Shown: positions 47,055 through 57,313 of the stretch, in pieces
Numbering within the stretch: position 1 is the first letter of the stretch
Layout of the letters: the number at the start of each line of letters is the position of its first letter
Source: Hygrophila difformis
Lineage: Eukaryota > Streptophyta > Magnoliopsida > Lamiales > Acanthaceae
Reading direction: 5' to 3'
Assembly (NCBI GenBank): GCA_030278955.1
Contig: JAOANR010000003.1
Location: forward strand, 55,462,902-55,526,901
DNA: 64,000 bases
Translations under genes and position numbers: made by a program
Notes under the pieces: model-generated
Seen by the model: the letters and a program-made list of their open reading frames with translations, nothing else
Databases searched by the model: none
Told to the model about the DNA's origin: nothing

Positions 47055-47525
47055 AGTTCAATTAGAATTATTGGGGTAATTCGAATTGAGAATGCATGAA
47101 GAATGAAGTATGATGATTACCAATTAATCCTTGCAAAGAAACGAGACATCGTCTAATTCGAATTGTTGAGCAATTCGAATTAATTCGAATTGGACAATTC
47201 GAATTGGTGAAGTCCTTTCATTGCTCAAAATTGACTAAGGCATATACCTCAAGAGGAGGGTGAATTCGAATTGTTCAGCAATTCGAATTAATTCGAATTG
47301 CACAATTCGAATTTGGTAAGAGATGGAAAATAAACTAAGGCATGAATGGATGGTATGCAATACAATGTGGTTTCCCTTCCCAATTCGAATTGTTGAACCA
47401 ATTCGAATTAATTCGAATTAGAGAATTCAAATTGGTTGAAAACCACATGAAGGAAATTTTTGGGTGTGCAATTCGAATTTCTTAGGCAATTCGAGATAAT
47501 TCGAATTGCCTCAATTCGAATTACA
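47055..47525. repeat. AATTCGAATT palindrome array, LTR C, downstream cluster
   Basis: Counterpart of 12610-13085 and 29885-30355. Confidence 0.85.
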
Positions 47526-48386
47526 CATTTTCAAACAACAACAATTTTTGTTCTCACAAGTATGGGTTAGGTGAACACTGTGCTGTAATGATGGTTTTAG
47601 ATTTACTAAATCCCTCATCTCACATCAATGTCATTTCACAGCCACCCTAGTGAAATTTTCAAGTAATAAGCAAATACATGTCCAGTGGGTATTGGCAAGA
47701 TTCAAACCCTATTTCTACAAACAAAGGATCAAAGATCAAAGAACCTAAAACATCTAGTTATCTAAGAACTGCATGAATAAACTAAGAACACTCAAGTTAT
47801 CTAAGGCAGCATGAAATAGGATCAAGGCAGGAAAAATAAAGCATAAAAATAAATATCAACAAACCTAAAAACATCTAAAATCTAAGAACACTTATTTGAA
47901 GCTCTAAGGTACAAAATCAAACCAAAGACCCACCAAACATGCATTTATTAAGTTTGAATGTCAACTAGGACATAATAAATGTAACCTAGTTGAAACAAAC
48001 AAACATACTAAGCATTTATTTCTAGAGAAAGCATTAAAGAGTGTCAAAACACATGAATAATACCATTTCTGGAAATTTTCCTTGTATTAACACTTTGAAA
48101 GCAAAATAAAGAACCCAAGACCATCATTAACTTGAAGGTAGGGTTTATTCTAACTAGAAAGCTTGTAAAAATTCTGGAAAATGGCTACTCTAGGGGTTAC
48201 ACAAACTGCTTCTACACTATACTAAAATCAAAGCATGTAAAGATTACACTACTGCAAGAAAATAAACTAAACTAAACTAACTACCTACCTAACCCTTAAG
48301 GGGTGTGGAACCTCCTGCTGTTCTTTTTGTCCCAAGCTGCTTTTTGGCAAAATTCTTGATCACCGGATTCTGTTGTGGAAGGTCTG

Positions 48387-48394
48387 CTTTTATA
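48387..48394 (-). promoter_or_regulatory. TATA box of LTR C
   Basis: TATAAAAG on the minus strand; the promoter expected to drive the intact gag-pol of copy 2. Confidence 0.65.
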
Positions 48395-48457
48395 GACAAT
48401 CTTCAAAACCCTAGGCCCACCAATGTTGTGCTCATGCTCCACAGCTTTGATGAGTGA

Positions 48458-48855
48458 AGTTCGAATTAATTCAATCAATTCGAATTAATTCGAATTGTGA
48501 GGTCTCCTCCTTGAGCTGGAAATGTGGCCTTCAGTTGTCAATTCGAATTGTTGTGAAGAATTCGAATTGGTCTTTTCTCGAATTGGATGAGGGTTTCTGC
48601 TTGGCTTCCTTGTATTTGTTGGCAATTCGAATTGTTTGTGCCAATTCGAATTAATTCGAATTGGACAATTCGAATTGCATCTTCTTGCCTTTGGGTGTCT
48701 TCTCTCTTCATTCCCTAATTCGAATTAATTCGAACTTGAACAATTCGAATTAGGCTTCTGCATCCCTTCCAACACTTAACCATTTCTTTGTTCTCTTCAG
48801 CAATTCGAATTGTGTGCAATTCGAATTAATTCGAATTGCACAATTCGAATTGTGC
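48458..48855. repeat. AATTCGAATT palindrome array, LTR C, promoter-proximal cluster
   Basis: Counterpart of 14020-14410, ending about 65 bp upstream of the TATA box in transcription direction. Confidence 0.85.
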
Positions 48856-49184
48856 TTTAACACTTAACCAAATTTCAGTTGTGGGATTTTCAATCTTTTT
48901 CCCATCTTTTTGGATTTTTGTGGGCTCTTTTATTCTTTTGCCCATCTTTTCATTCCTTTTTCTTTTCTTTTTCCTTTTTTATGTTTTTGGATTTTTCTAA
49001 CACAAATACAATTAAAAATTGCATATTTTGTGTCTTTCTATTACCGGCTCAATGTTTTTACAAACTAGCATTAATCTGTCAAATTCAACTGCTTTCTTAT
49101 TACAATAAGATGGAAACACGATCAAAATGTCCGTCTCAGACACGGAAATGGATTGGAAATAATGGACAATTTTGGCCATTATCA

Positions 49185-49189
49185 GAAAA
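49185..49189. repeat. Target-site duplication GAAAA, right copy
   Basis: It matches 9903-9907 and closes the insertion footprint of the whole tandem array. Confidence 0.9.
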
Positions 49190-49670
49190 CCAGGACGAGG
49201 GTTTTTCTTATGGCCATTGATGAGGGAGTCTGGGATGCCGTTGAATCCAAGTTAGAGCTTCCCACTGTAGAGGACGATGAAGGTGTCAAAACACCAAAAC
49301 CCAAAGACAAATGGACAGCGGAAGAAAAGACCCTATCCTCCATGAACTCTAAGGCTCTCAATGCTATTTTCAACGGAGTTACTGAAGAACAATACAAGCT
49401 TATCTCCTCGTGTGACACTGCTTATGATGCATGGGTAGTACTGGTAAACTCCCATGAAGGTATGGCTTCCGTTAGATCGTCCAAGTTAATCTCCATAGAA
49501 ACTCAATTTCATAAACTTGTTATGGATGAAAATGAGAGTATTGTTAGCTATGTCGGTAGAATTCGTGACCTAACCAATCAGGCACATCAACTTGGGAAAA
49601 TCTATTCCCAACAAGAGTTGGTAAGGAAGATCGTAGGAACTATTCCGGACAGGTTCAATCCAAAGATTGC
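49190..49670 (+). pseudogene. SIRE-like gag, segment 2
   Basis: The gag frame continues from 9907 with RTRVFLMAIDEGVWDAV, followed by the UBN2-type Copia gag core (DKWTAEEKTLSSMNSKAL, YDAWVVLVNSHEG, VRKIVGTIPDRF). No stop or shift occurs in this segment. It is cut by the gag-only Gypsy element and resumes at 57314. Apart from the insertions this part of gag would still be readable. Confidence 0.88.
49666..49670. repeat. Target-site duplication ATTGC, left copy
   Basis: ATTGC precedes TGTAATACCC at 49671 and recurs at 57309-57313 after the GTGTTACA end of the right LTR. Confidence 0.9.
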
Positions 49671-50224
49671 TGTAATACCCGAGAATTTTGCAACATAAAA
49701 TAAATAAATAAAATAAATAAATAAATATAATAAACATGATAGATGAATAAAGAATCATAGAAGATGAGAAATGGAATTTAAATTAAAAAGAAAACAAAAT
49801 TCCGAAAACCCGAGAAGCCGAAGACAATTTAATCGAATGAATGGGTACACGGGGACCCGACACCGATAAACTCAATAACTCGAGTCCAAATATAAATTTA
49901 GGTCTGAATAAAAATTAAGATAGGAAATCGGAGCCCGAAGATACCCCGGAAATCGGAATCGGGGAACATAGAGGGATAGAAGTCCGAAAGAGAGGAGGAA
50001 AAGCGCGACGGATCGCACGACCCGCCCGGACCGGAGTCCAGGCGTGAGTGGCGCGCTGGCCGCGCGGTTGATGGCCTAAGACCGCGCCACGACCGCGCCA
50101 CTCTGGCAGCAACAAACCAAGCGAGATTTTCTCGCCCGAACGCGGATTTTTCGACTTTCGGTTGAACATCTCTCGACCCAAGACCCTTGGGGTCAGATCT
50201 TGGACGCCCTAGGTCTTAGATATC

Positions 50225-50232
50225 TATAAATA
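50225..50232 (+). promoter_or_regulatory. TATA box, left TR-GAG LTR
   Basis: TATAAATA at about 555 bp into the LTR, followed by CCTCC and CGAAACCCTA stretches typical of plant leaders. It is repeated at 55226-55233 in the right LTR. Confidence 0.65.
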
Positions 50233-51514
50233 AGACCTCCTAAGAGCTCCGAATACATTCGAAACCCTACGAAATCCTTCTATACGTCGAAACCCTAATC
50301 CCGGAGTCGTCGGAGGCACAACACCGAGAGGAGGAACTGACTTGGACGAAATTCGGAGACCCCCGTCGCTGTGGTAAGCCTTGATCCATTCTTTTCCATA
50401 TGTGATTCGAAAAAGAATCCTAAATTCGATCTTTTTCTATTCTAAACCCCCGATTCGAATCGAGAGCGAAGAACCCGACAAACGGAGAGGATAAACGGAG
50501 GACTGGAAGCCACGCCTCCGAATCAACGATCCCGGACGCTCAACAATCTGTAAGTTAACGCTTACTTTGGTTTTGGGTTGTTAAAAGATTCGAACATATA
50601 GATCGGATGGAACCCTATCTAAAATCTGTCTACACCAGCGCAGTGTTTTTGTTGAATTTATTCGAACCCCTTAAAACGTTCAAACGAGAAAACTTAAAAA
50701 ACAAAAAACATTCCTAAGACATAGATCTAGCTTCTGTAAAATTTTCATAATTTTTCATCGTGTTTTGATATCCGAAACTGATCGTAAACGAGCTTGCTCT
50801 AGATTTAGATCTTGAAACGATGAAAGATTCTTTATTCGAACTTGTTGGTGATTTCTACCTTATATCTAGGCCGATCTAGGCTTGGCGTTGAACATTAGAG
50901 TTGTAGATCTATACGTTATGAATACCTCCGTAAAATTTCAGAAATTTTCGTGATGATTTGATATAAGAAATCCTCCCAAACCGAACTGGACCTTGAAAAC
51001 CAGACAGAACATAGATTCGAACTTGTTGACGTTTTTGACTAGAGTTCTAGGCCGAATTAGATCTTTAGCCGAACATGAAAGTTGTAGATAATTGTCTTAA
51101 GATGATCTCTGAAAAATTTCATTAAATATGGAGTTGAATTGCTATGGTAGAATTCGAAATCTTTAAACTGAGTTATATGAAATTCGGACAGAACAGTACC
51201 TCTGTGAAAATTAGTGTTTTTGAACTGTTTCCGTATCTCGGATCGAAAAACTTAAAACACGAAAGTTGTAGCTCTCGACGTTTTGGAGTCAGTCGTGAAA
51301 TCTCGGAATTTTTGAAATTAAATCTGATTTTAGACAATTTTTAGAGTAAACTGTGGTTGACCGAGTCAAAACTTGAAATCTTGTTGAAACGGTGGAATTA
51401 GCCTTTGAGGTGGAAACAGATAGAAATACTTTGACATACGATATACGAAACGAGAAGATTAAAATATTGCGGGTTATGACTAAGCTAGATACTGTCAATG
51501 TTCTCTGCGGCTTG

Positions 51515-51680
51515 GGACATAAGAGCCCAAGTGTATGTCTAGGTTGACGTAAGAGCCCTAGCGAAACACTGATCGTATGGCTAGCGGACGGATTAACTCT
51601 AATTAAAAGATCGACCATGATACCTGTGGACATAAGAGCCCAGGCGTAAGGCTGGCGGACATAAGAGCCCTAGCGGTGGT
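51515..51680 (+). repeat. (GA)CATAAGAGCCC repeats in the LTR
   Basis: Four units of (a/g)(c)(a/g)TAAGAGCCC(A/T)AG occur at about 51518, 51549, 51623 and 51659, alternating AAG/AGG with TAG endings. The right LTR has the same set at 56510-56668. Confidence 0.7.
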
Positions 51681-52318
51681 GATCTGTAAAAGAATCGAAA
51701 CGAGACATCGATAAGGGAATCCTATTAAGTCCTTGATAAATTGTGTTTTTAAATTTATGGCAACTTATTTAATTACGTTACAAGCTATATTGATGATCTT
51801 ATGAATCCATGTCTTCTAAATTATGCGATTACGTGAATTGATTAAATTATGCACATGTTTTCATTAAATTTAAATAAAGGCTTTGAAACCTCTTAATCTG
51901 GTATGTGTTGACTTACTCAGCACGTATTGCTGACCAAAACCGTATTTTTTTTCCCTGTTTCTTTCAGAGCTGAAGAATATGCATCATCATATGCATTCAT
52001 GGGAATTTTGGGGAAATGCTTTAATTGTAAATGTTACGTTAGACTAGAAATTGCATGAACGGGTCTGTTTAACCCGTATTCTGGCCGTGTTGGCTATATT
52101 TAAATTCCGCTGCATTATACTTATGTAAATATTATTTTCCGCTGCAACTGTAATGACTTTATTTTTAAATTATATACAAATGGGCTGTTTGAATGTTTTA
52201 AATTCTGAAAAACCATAGCCTTGCATCTCTTTAGCAAGCTCGGAGAAACCGTGTCTTGCTAGGGAGGTGTGGCGGTGACATCCCGACCTGGGTGACCAAA
52301 AACCGGGGTGTTACAGAG

Positions 52319-52330
52319 TGGTATTAGAGC
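52319..52330 (+). other. Primer-binding site of TR-GAG element (one mismatch)
   Basis: TGGTATTAGAGC starts three bases after the LTR and differs from the initiator-Met site TGGTATCAGAGC by one C-to-T change. Confidence 0.75.
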
Positions 52331-52994
52331 CCGGCCTATTTCTAAATTAGTATTTTTAAACCTATTATTATTATTTTTAAACTATTATTTTCAAACCATT
52401 ATTATTTTTAAACCATTATAAATATTTTGATTATTATTTTAAATTTTAAAGTATTATTTCCATGGAGAAATTTTTATTTTAAAACCCATGGGAAAAATAT
52501 ATATATATATATATAGTGCATAAATTACTTTTGGGGGGAAACCATCATTGCATGTGCATATTGCATTTCCTTTGTATAGAGAACTTAGAATCTTGGCGAA
52601 CTTAACTTAGCATCTTGGCGAATTACAACCTAGAATCTTGGCGAAGTTTAACCTAGGTCTTCTGCTTGCACCGGATAACCTAGAAACTTGACATCGAATT
52701 AGAAACGCTCACTAGAGACTGATCTTGCCTTAGTTCTAGATCTCATTGATCTAAGCACGCGCCCAAGTATAGCAAATTTCGGCCTTGGCCATTGCTATCT
52801 TTGTACGAATTAGAAAATTTCCTTATGTGGAAAAATAAGAAAATCAAGTTTATTAAAACATTTTTGATCCCAAAAATCTTGTTTGGATTTCCAAACAACA
52901 AACCCGAAAATTTGAAATTAGAAATTTACGAAACGTCTTGTTCGAGCGATCTATCTAAACCAAGATAAGCTAATCTATACACGTGTAACAGAAA
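52331..52994. other. Non-coding leader of the TR-GAG element
   Basis: It has A/T-rich repeats of TTATTATTTTTAAAC (52345-52460), an AT dinucleotide run (about 52496-52514), three GAATCTTGGCGAA-like phrases (52588-52650), and no ORF before the gag ATG at 52995. Confidence 0.6.
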
Positions 52995-54113
52995 ATGGCG
53001 CCTAGGAGGAAACCAAGGAAGGTGAGTCCAAACGGCACTGACGCTAACCTTTCCAGCACGCCCAACAACAGTGGAAGTCCTCAGAACCTAGGGGAGCAAG
53101 TGCCTCAAGCGCCCAATAATATGGAAGCACGTTTAAAATCTGTAGAGGAACTCCTTGTAGCATTAGGAAATGCCGAGGTGCATAGGGTACAAGCAGTACC
53201 TCCGCCAGTAGCCCGAGTCAACTACTTGGCATTAGTGAACCCTTACCACCCACCCCATTATGACGGCCAAGAGGATCCAGCCAAGTTGGAAGGTTGGATC
53301 CGTACCTTTGACAAGCTCTTGAACGCTATCAAGTGCCCTGATTAGGAGAAGATACACGTAGTGACCTACTACCTAGGAGGCGAAGCCGATGAGTGGTGGC
53401 AAAATCTCCAAGCGAATTCAGTGGAAGACGGAGAAGCCTACACTTGGGAAGAACTTAAGGAAGCTTTGAGGGAAAGATTCTACCCACTGAGCACCAAGAC
53501 TGCGAAGTACGAGGAATTCATCAACCTAAAGCAAGGTGCGCAAACAGTGCAAGAGTACTACACCAAATTCAAGGAGCTAGTACGATTCGCTGCGAGGATA
53601 GTACCAACCGACTCTGACAAGGCTCAGAAATTCGAGATGGGTCTGAACCTTAGTATCCGGGAAATACTTGCAGTAGGACAATTCCCGAACCTGCAGACGA
53701 TATATGATCGCGCCGTATCAATTGCTCGAATCCAGCAATTGAAGCGTAAGGAACATGGTGAGTCGAGCAAGGACTCGCAAGGACTTGAGAAGAAGGATCG
53801 GAAAGACAACAATAACAACTCTAGGAAAGACAATGGATCCCGAAGGAAAGGAAATAAAGGTCTCAACAATGGGGGAGACGACAACCGTGGTGCGTTTATA
53901 CCACGTTGTCCACGATGCAACCATGCACATCTGGTGCGCCAATGCCCGAAGCCTGGAACCTGCCGTAGGTGCGGCAAGCTTGGTCACAAGGCTAGTGGAT
54001 GTCGAACGCCAGAGGAGGCGATCGAAAAGAGAGTAGATTTGGTAAACCTTCGGCAAGGAGAGAGTGACGAGGAACAAGACCAAAACCCGAATCCTCTTGA
54101 GAATAATGAGTAG
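52995..54113 (+). pseudogene. Gypsy gag, interrupted by one TAG
   Basis: ATG 52995 starts a gag of about 372 codons. It has a basic proline-rich N-terminus (MAPRRKPRK), a retrotransposon-gag domain (NPYHPPHYDGQEDPAKLEGW; EADEWWQNL; LREFYPL-like ALRERFYPLS; VQEYYTKFKEL), and two cysteine motifs at the end, CPRCNHAHLVRQC and the canonical CX2CX4HX4C knuckle CRRCGKLGHKASGC. A single in-frame TAG at 53343-53345 lies just after LLNAIKCPD, where CAG (Gln) is expected. The frame is otherwise open to the TAG at 54111-54113. It encodes the particle protein only. Whether the stop is recent or suppressed cannot be told; other family copies would decide. Confidence 0.85.
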
Positions 54114-54384
54114 ACAGTTATGGGGACATAACTGAAGTCCTAAGGGGGAGAGGATGTGATACCCCGTAATAATTTATTTTTGGAGTTCGACTCGATATCA
54201 TGTATCCTAAATCATAAATAAACAAATTCAACTTGTTTTGAACTACGTTATGGCTTGATCCCTTCACAGGGTACGTAGGCAGCTTGGAAATTTTAATTCT
54301 AAGTTCAGTCACAAAATAATAAAACAAACAAAAAGACTTTAGCACGAGAAAAGTCGAAACGCAACTTCGAGGACGAAGTTGATT
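54114..54384 (+). other. Post-gag spacer with a second PPT/LTR-like junction
   Basis: Forty bases after gag comes TAAGGGGGAGAGGATG followed by TGATACCCCG (54157), which looks like a polypurine tract plus LTR start of a different Gypsy family. About 240 bp later the element's real polypurine tract begins. A perfect hairpin AACTTCG-AGGA-CGAAGTT lies at 54363-54380. Confidence 0.6.
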
Positions 54385-54400
54385 CTTAAGGAGGGTAGAC
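54385..54400 (+). other. Polypurine tract of the TR-GAG element
   Basis: CTTAAGGAGGGTAGAC directly precedes the right LTR start TGTAATACCC. Confidence 0.75.
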
Positions 54401-57308
54401 TGTAATACCCGAGAATTTTGCAACATAAAATAAATAAATAAAATAAATAAATAAATATAATAAACATGATAAATGAATAAAGAATCATAGAAGATGAGAA
54501 ATGGAATTTAAATTAAAAAGAAAACAAAATTCCGAAAACCCGAGAAGCCGAAGACAATTTAATCGAATGAATGGGTACACGGGGACCCGACACCGATACA
54601 CTCAATAACTCGAGTCCAAATATAAATTTAGGTCTGAAAAAAAATTAAGATAGGAAATCGGAGCCCGAAGATACCCCGGAAATCGGAATCGGGGAACATA
54701 GAGGGATAGAAGTCCGAAAGAGAGGAGGAAAAGCGCGACGGATCGCACGACCCGCCCGGACCGGAGTCCAGGCGTGAGTGGTGCGCTGGCCGCGCGGTTG
54801 ATGGCCTAAGACCGCGCCACGACCGCGCCACTCTGGCAGCAACAACTCTCGAATATTATTTTATTGTGGTTATTATTATTGTTACTACTATTATTATTTT
54901 AATTAGATTATTATTATTATATAAGATGATGTTATAATTATATGTATATATATGTGTGTTAGTAAATTACTATGCATATAAATAATTATACAAGTAATAA
55001 AATTATTTTAATATATAAGTAAATAGATTAATTTAAAATATATTTAGAATAATATAGGGTATTACAGTCTACCCTCCTTAAGAATAAACTTCGTCCCCGA
55101 AGTTGACTCTCGGGTATTACATTCTACCCTCCTTAAAAATCAACTTCGCTATCGAAGTTGCGTTGAACATCTCTCGACCCAAGACCCTTGGGGTCAGATC
55201 TTGGACGCCCTAGGTCTTAGATATCTATAAATAAGACCTCCTAAGAGCTCCGAATACATTCGAAACCCTATGAAATCCTTCTATACGTCGAAACCCTAAT
55301 CCCGGAGTCGTCGGAGGCACAACACCGAGAGGAGGAACTGACTTGGACGAAATTCGGAGACCCCCGTCGCTGTGGTAAGCCTTGATCCATTCTTTTCCAT
55401 ATGTGATTCGAAAACGAATCCTAAATTCGATCGTTTTCTATTCTAAACCCCCGATTCGAATCGAGAGCGAAGAACCCGACAAACGGAGAGGATAAACGGA
55501 GGACTGGAAGCCACGCCTCCGAATCAACGATCCCGGACGCTCAACAATCTGTAAGTTAACACTTACTTTGGTTTTGGGTTGTTAAAAGATTCGAACATAT
55601 AGATCGGATGGAACCCTATCTAAAATCTGTCTACACCAGCGCAGTGTTTTTGTTGAATTTATTCGAACCCCTTAAAACGTTCAAACGAGAAAACTTAAAA
55701 CATGAAAAACATTCCTAAGACATAGATCTAGCTTCTGTAAAATTTTCATAATTTTTCATCGTGTTTTGATATCCGAAACTGATCGTAAACGAGCCTGCTC
55801 TAGATTTAGATCTTGAAACGATGAAAGATTCTTTATTCGAACTTGTTGGTGATTTCTACCTTATATCTAGGCCGATCTAGGCTTGGCGTTGAACATTAGA
55901 GTTGTAGATCTATACGTTATGAATACCTCCGTAAAATTTCAGAAATTTTCGTGATGATTTGATATAAGAAATCCACCCAAACCGAACTGGACCTTGAAAA
56001 CCGGATAGAACATAGATTCGAACTTGTTGACGTTTTTGACAAGAGTTCTAGGCCGAATTAGATCTTTAGCCAAACATGAAAGTTGTAGATAATTGTCTTA
56101 AGATGATCTCTGTAAAATTTCATTAAATATGGAGTTGAATTGCTATGGTAGAATTAGATATCTTTAAACTGAGTTATATGAAATTCGGACAGCTCTGTGA
56201 AAATTAGTGTTTTTGAACTGTTTCCGTATCTCGGATCGAAAAACTTAAAACACGAAAGTTGTATCTCTCGACGTTTTGGAGTCAGTCGTGAAATTTCGGA
56301 ATTTTTGAAATTAAATCTGATTTTAGACAATTTTTAGAGTAAACTGTGGTTGACCGAGTCAAAACTTGAAATCTTGTTGAAACGGTGGAATTAGCCTTTG
56401 AGGTGGAAACGGATAGAAATACTTTGACATACGATATACGAAACGAGAAGATTAAAATATTGCGGGTTATGACTAAGCTAGATACTGTCAATGTTCTCTG
56501 CGGCTTGGGACATAAGAGCCCAAGTGTATGTCTAGGTTGACGTAAGAGCCCTAGCGAAACACTGATCGTATGGCTAGCGGACGGATTAACTCTAATTAAA
56601 AGATCGAACATGATACCTGTGGACATAAGAGCCCAGGCGTAAGGCTGGCGGACATAAGAGCCCTAGCGGTGGTGATCTGTAAAAGAATCGAAACGAGACA
56701 TCGATAAGGGAATCCTATTAAGTCCTTGATAAATTGTGTTTTTAAATTTATGGCAACTTATTTAATTACGTTGCAAGCTATATTGATGATCTTATGAATC
56801 CATGTCTTCTAAATTATGCGATTACGTGAATTGATTAAATTATGCACATGTTTTCATTAAATTTAAATAAAGGCTTTGAAACCTCTTAATCTGGTATGTG
56901 TTGACTTACTCAGCACGTAGTGCTGACCAAAACCGTATTTTTTTTCCCTGTTTCTTTCAGAGCTGAAGAATATGCATCATCATATGCATTCATGGGAATT
57001 TTGGGGAAATGCTTTAATTGTAAATGTTACGTTAGACTAGAAATTGCATGAACGGGTCTGTTTAACCCGTATTCTGGCCGTGTTGGCTATATTTAAATTC
57101 CGCTTCATTATACTTATGTAAATATTATTTTCCGCTGCAACTGTAATGACTTTATTTTTAAATTATATACAAATGGGCTGTTTGAATGTTTTAAATTCTG
57201 AAAAACCATAGCCTTGCATCTCTTTAGCAAGCTCGGAGAAACCGTGTCTTGCTAGGGAGGTGTGGCGGTGACATCCCGACCTGGGTGACCAAAAACCGGG
57301 GTGTTACA
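54401..57308 (+). repeat. Right LTR of the TR-GAG element
   Basis: It matches the left LTR along its length, except that 54846-55161 (316 bp) replaces the 45 bp at 50116-50160. TATA box is at 55226-55233. It ends GTGTTACA followed by ATTGC. Confidence 0.9.
54846..55161 (-). repeat. Inverted LTR-edge fragments inside the right LTR
   Basis: After about 220 bp of very AT-rich DNA come two tandem copies of (GGGTATTACA + TCTACCCTCCTTAA + hairpin AACTTCG...CGAAGTT). Read on the minus strand, each is hairpin, polypurine tract and LTR start (TGTAATACCC) of this or a sister family. Hairpins are at 55087-55104 and 55142-55159, with loops TCCC and CTAT. Confidence 0.75.
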
Positions 57309-57313
57309 ATTGC
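57309..57313. repeat. Target-site duplication ATTGC, right copy
   Basis: It matches 49666-49670. With one copy removed, the SIRE-like gag frame runs on without a break. Confidence 0.9.

Larger units (their letters stand above)
9908..49184 (-). mobile_element. Tandem array of two Athila-like Gypsy elements sharing a middle LTR
   Basis: The order is LTR A (9908-14741), internal 1 (14742-27170), LTR B (27171-31920), internal 2 (31921-44345), LTR C (44346-49184). LTR starts are 17263 and 17175 bp apart. All coding sequence is on the minus strand. The tRNA-Asp-type primer site, gag-pol with RT before integrase, the FMDDFSVYG reverse transcriptase motif, very long LTRs and an env-like region after pol identify the Athila group of Gypsy elements. 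Only the outer edges have a target-site duplication (GAAAA), so the array occupies a single integration site. The two units are close to identical by eye, but copy 1 is heavily mutated in gag-pol while copy 2 is open throughout. Confidence 0.93.
44346..49184 (-). repeat. LTR C (5' LTR of copy 2)
   Basis: It is 4839 bp, with the same T-rich segment as LTR A that LTR B lacks. A TATA box is at 48387-48394. Relic end modules lie at 44448-44464 (primer site), 44465 and 44630 (TGAAACTTTTGAC). It is the promoter LTR for the intact gag-pol. Confidence 0.93.
49671..52315 (+). repeat. Left LTR of the TR-GAG element
   Basis: It begins TGTAATACCC and ends GTGTTACA. TATA box TATAAATA is at 50225-50232. 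It holds a GC-rich stretch (50000-50120) and diverged internal repeats around GAAAGTTGTAGA (50890-51290) and CATAAGAGCCC (51515-51680). Open frames inside it do not resemble known genes. Confidence 0.9.
49671..57308 (+). mobile_element. Gag-only Gypsy LTR element (TR-GAG type)
   Basis: Long LTRs (2645 and 2908 bp, TGTAATACCC...GTGTTACA) flank only 2085 bp of internal DNA. That DNA has a Met-type primer site, one gag gene with Gypsy retrotransposon-gag and zinc-knuckle motifs, and a polypurine tract; no protease, RT, RNase H or integrase is present. Short internal regions coding only gag match the published description of terminal-repeat retrotransposons with GAG domain. LTR style resembles the Tekay/Del group of chromovirus Gypsy elements, which I infer only from the end sequences. 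Movement would need pol functions from a related element. Confidence 0.85.

Noticed and set aside
9908..49184. Endogenous plant pararetrovirus
   Set aside because: LTRs, primer and polypurine sites, integrase and target-site duplications are all present. No caulimovirus movement or coat protein motifs were seen.
52496..52514. AT dinucleotide run as a regulatory element
   Set aside because: A simple microsatellite of this length is common in AT-rich plant DNA and has no conserved context here.
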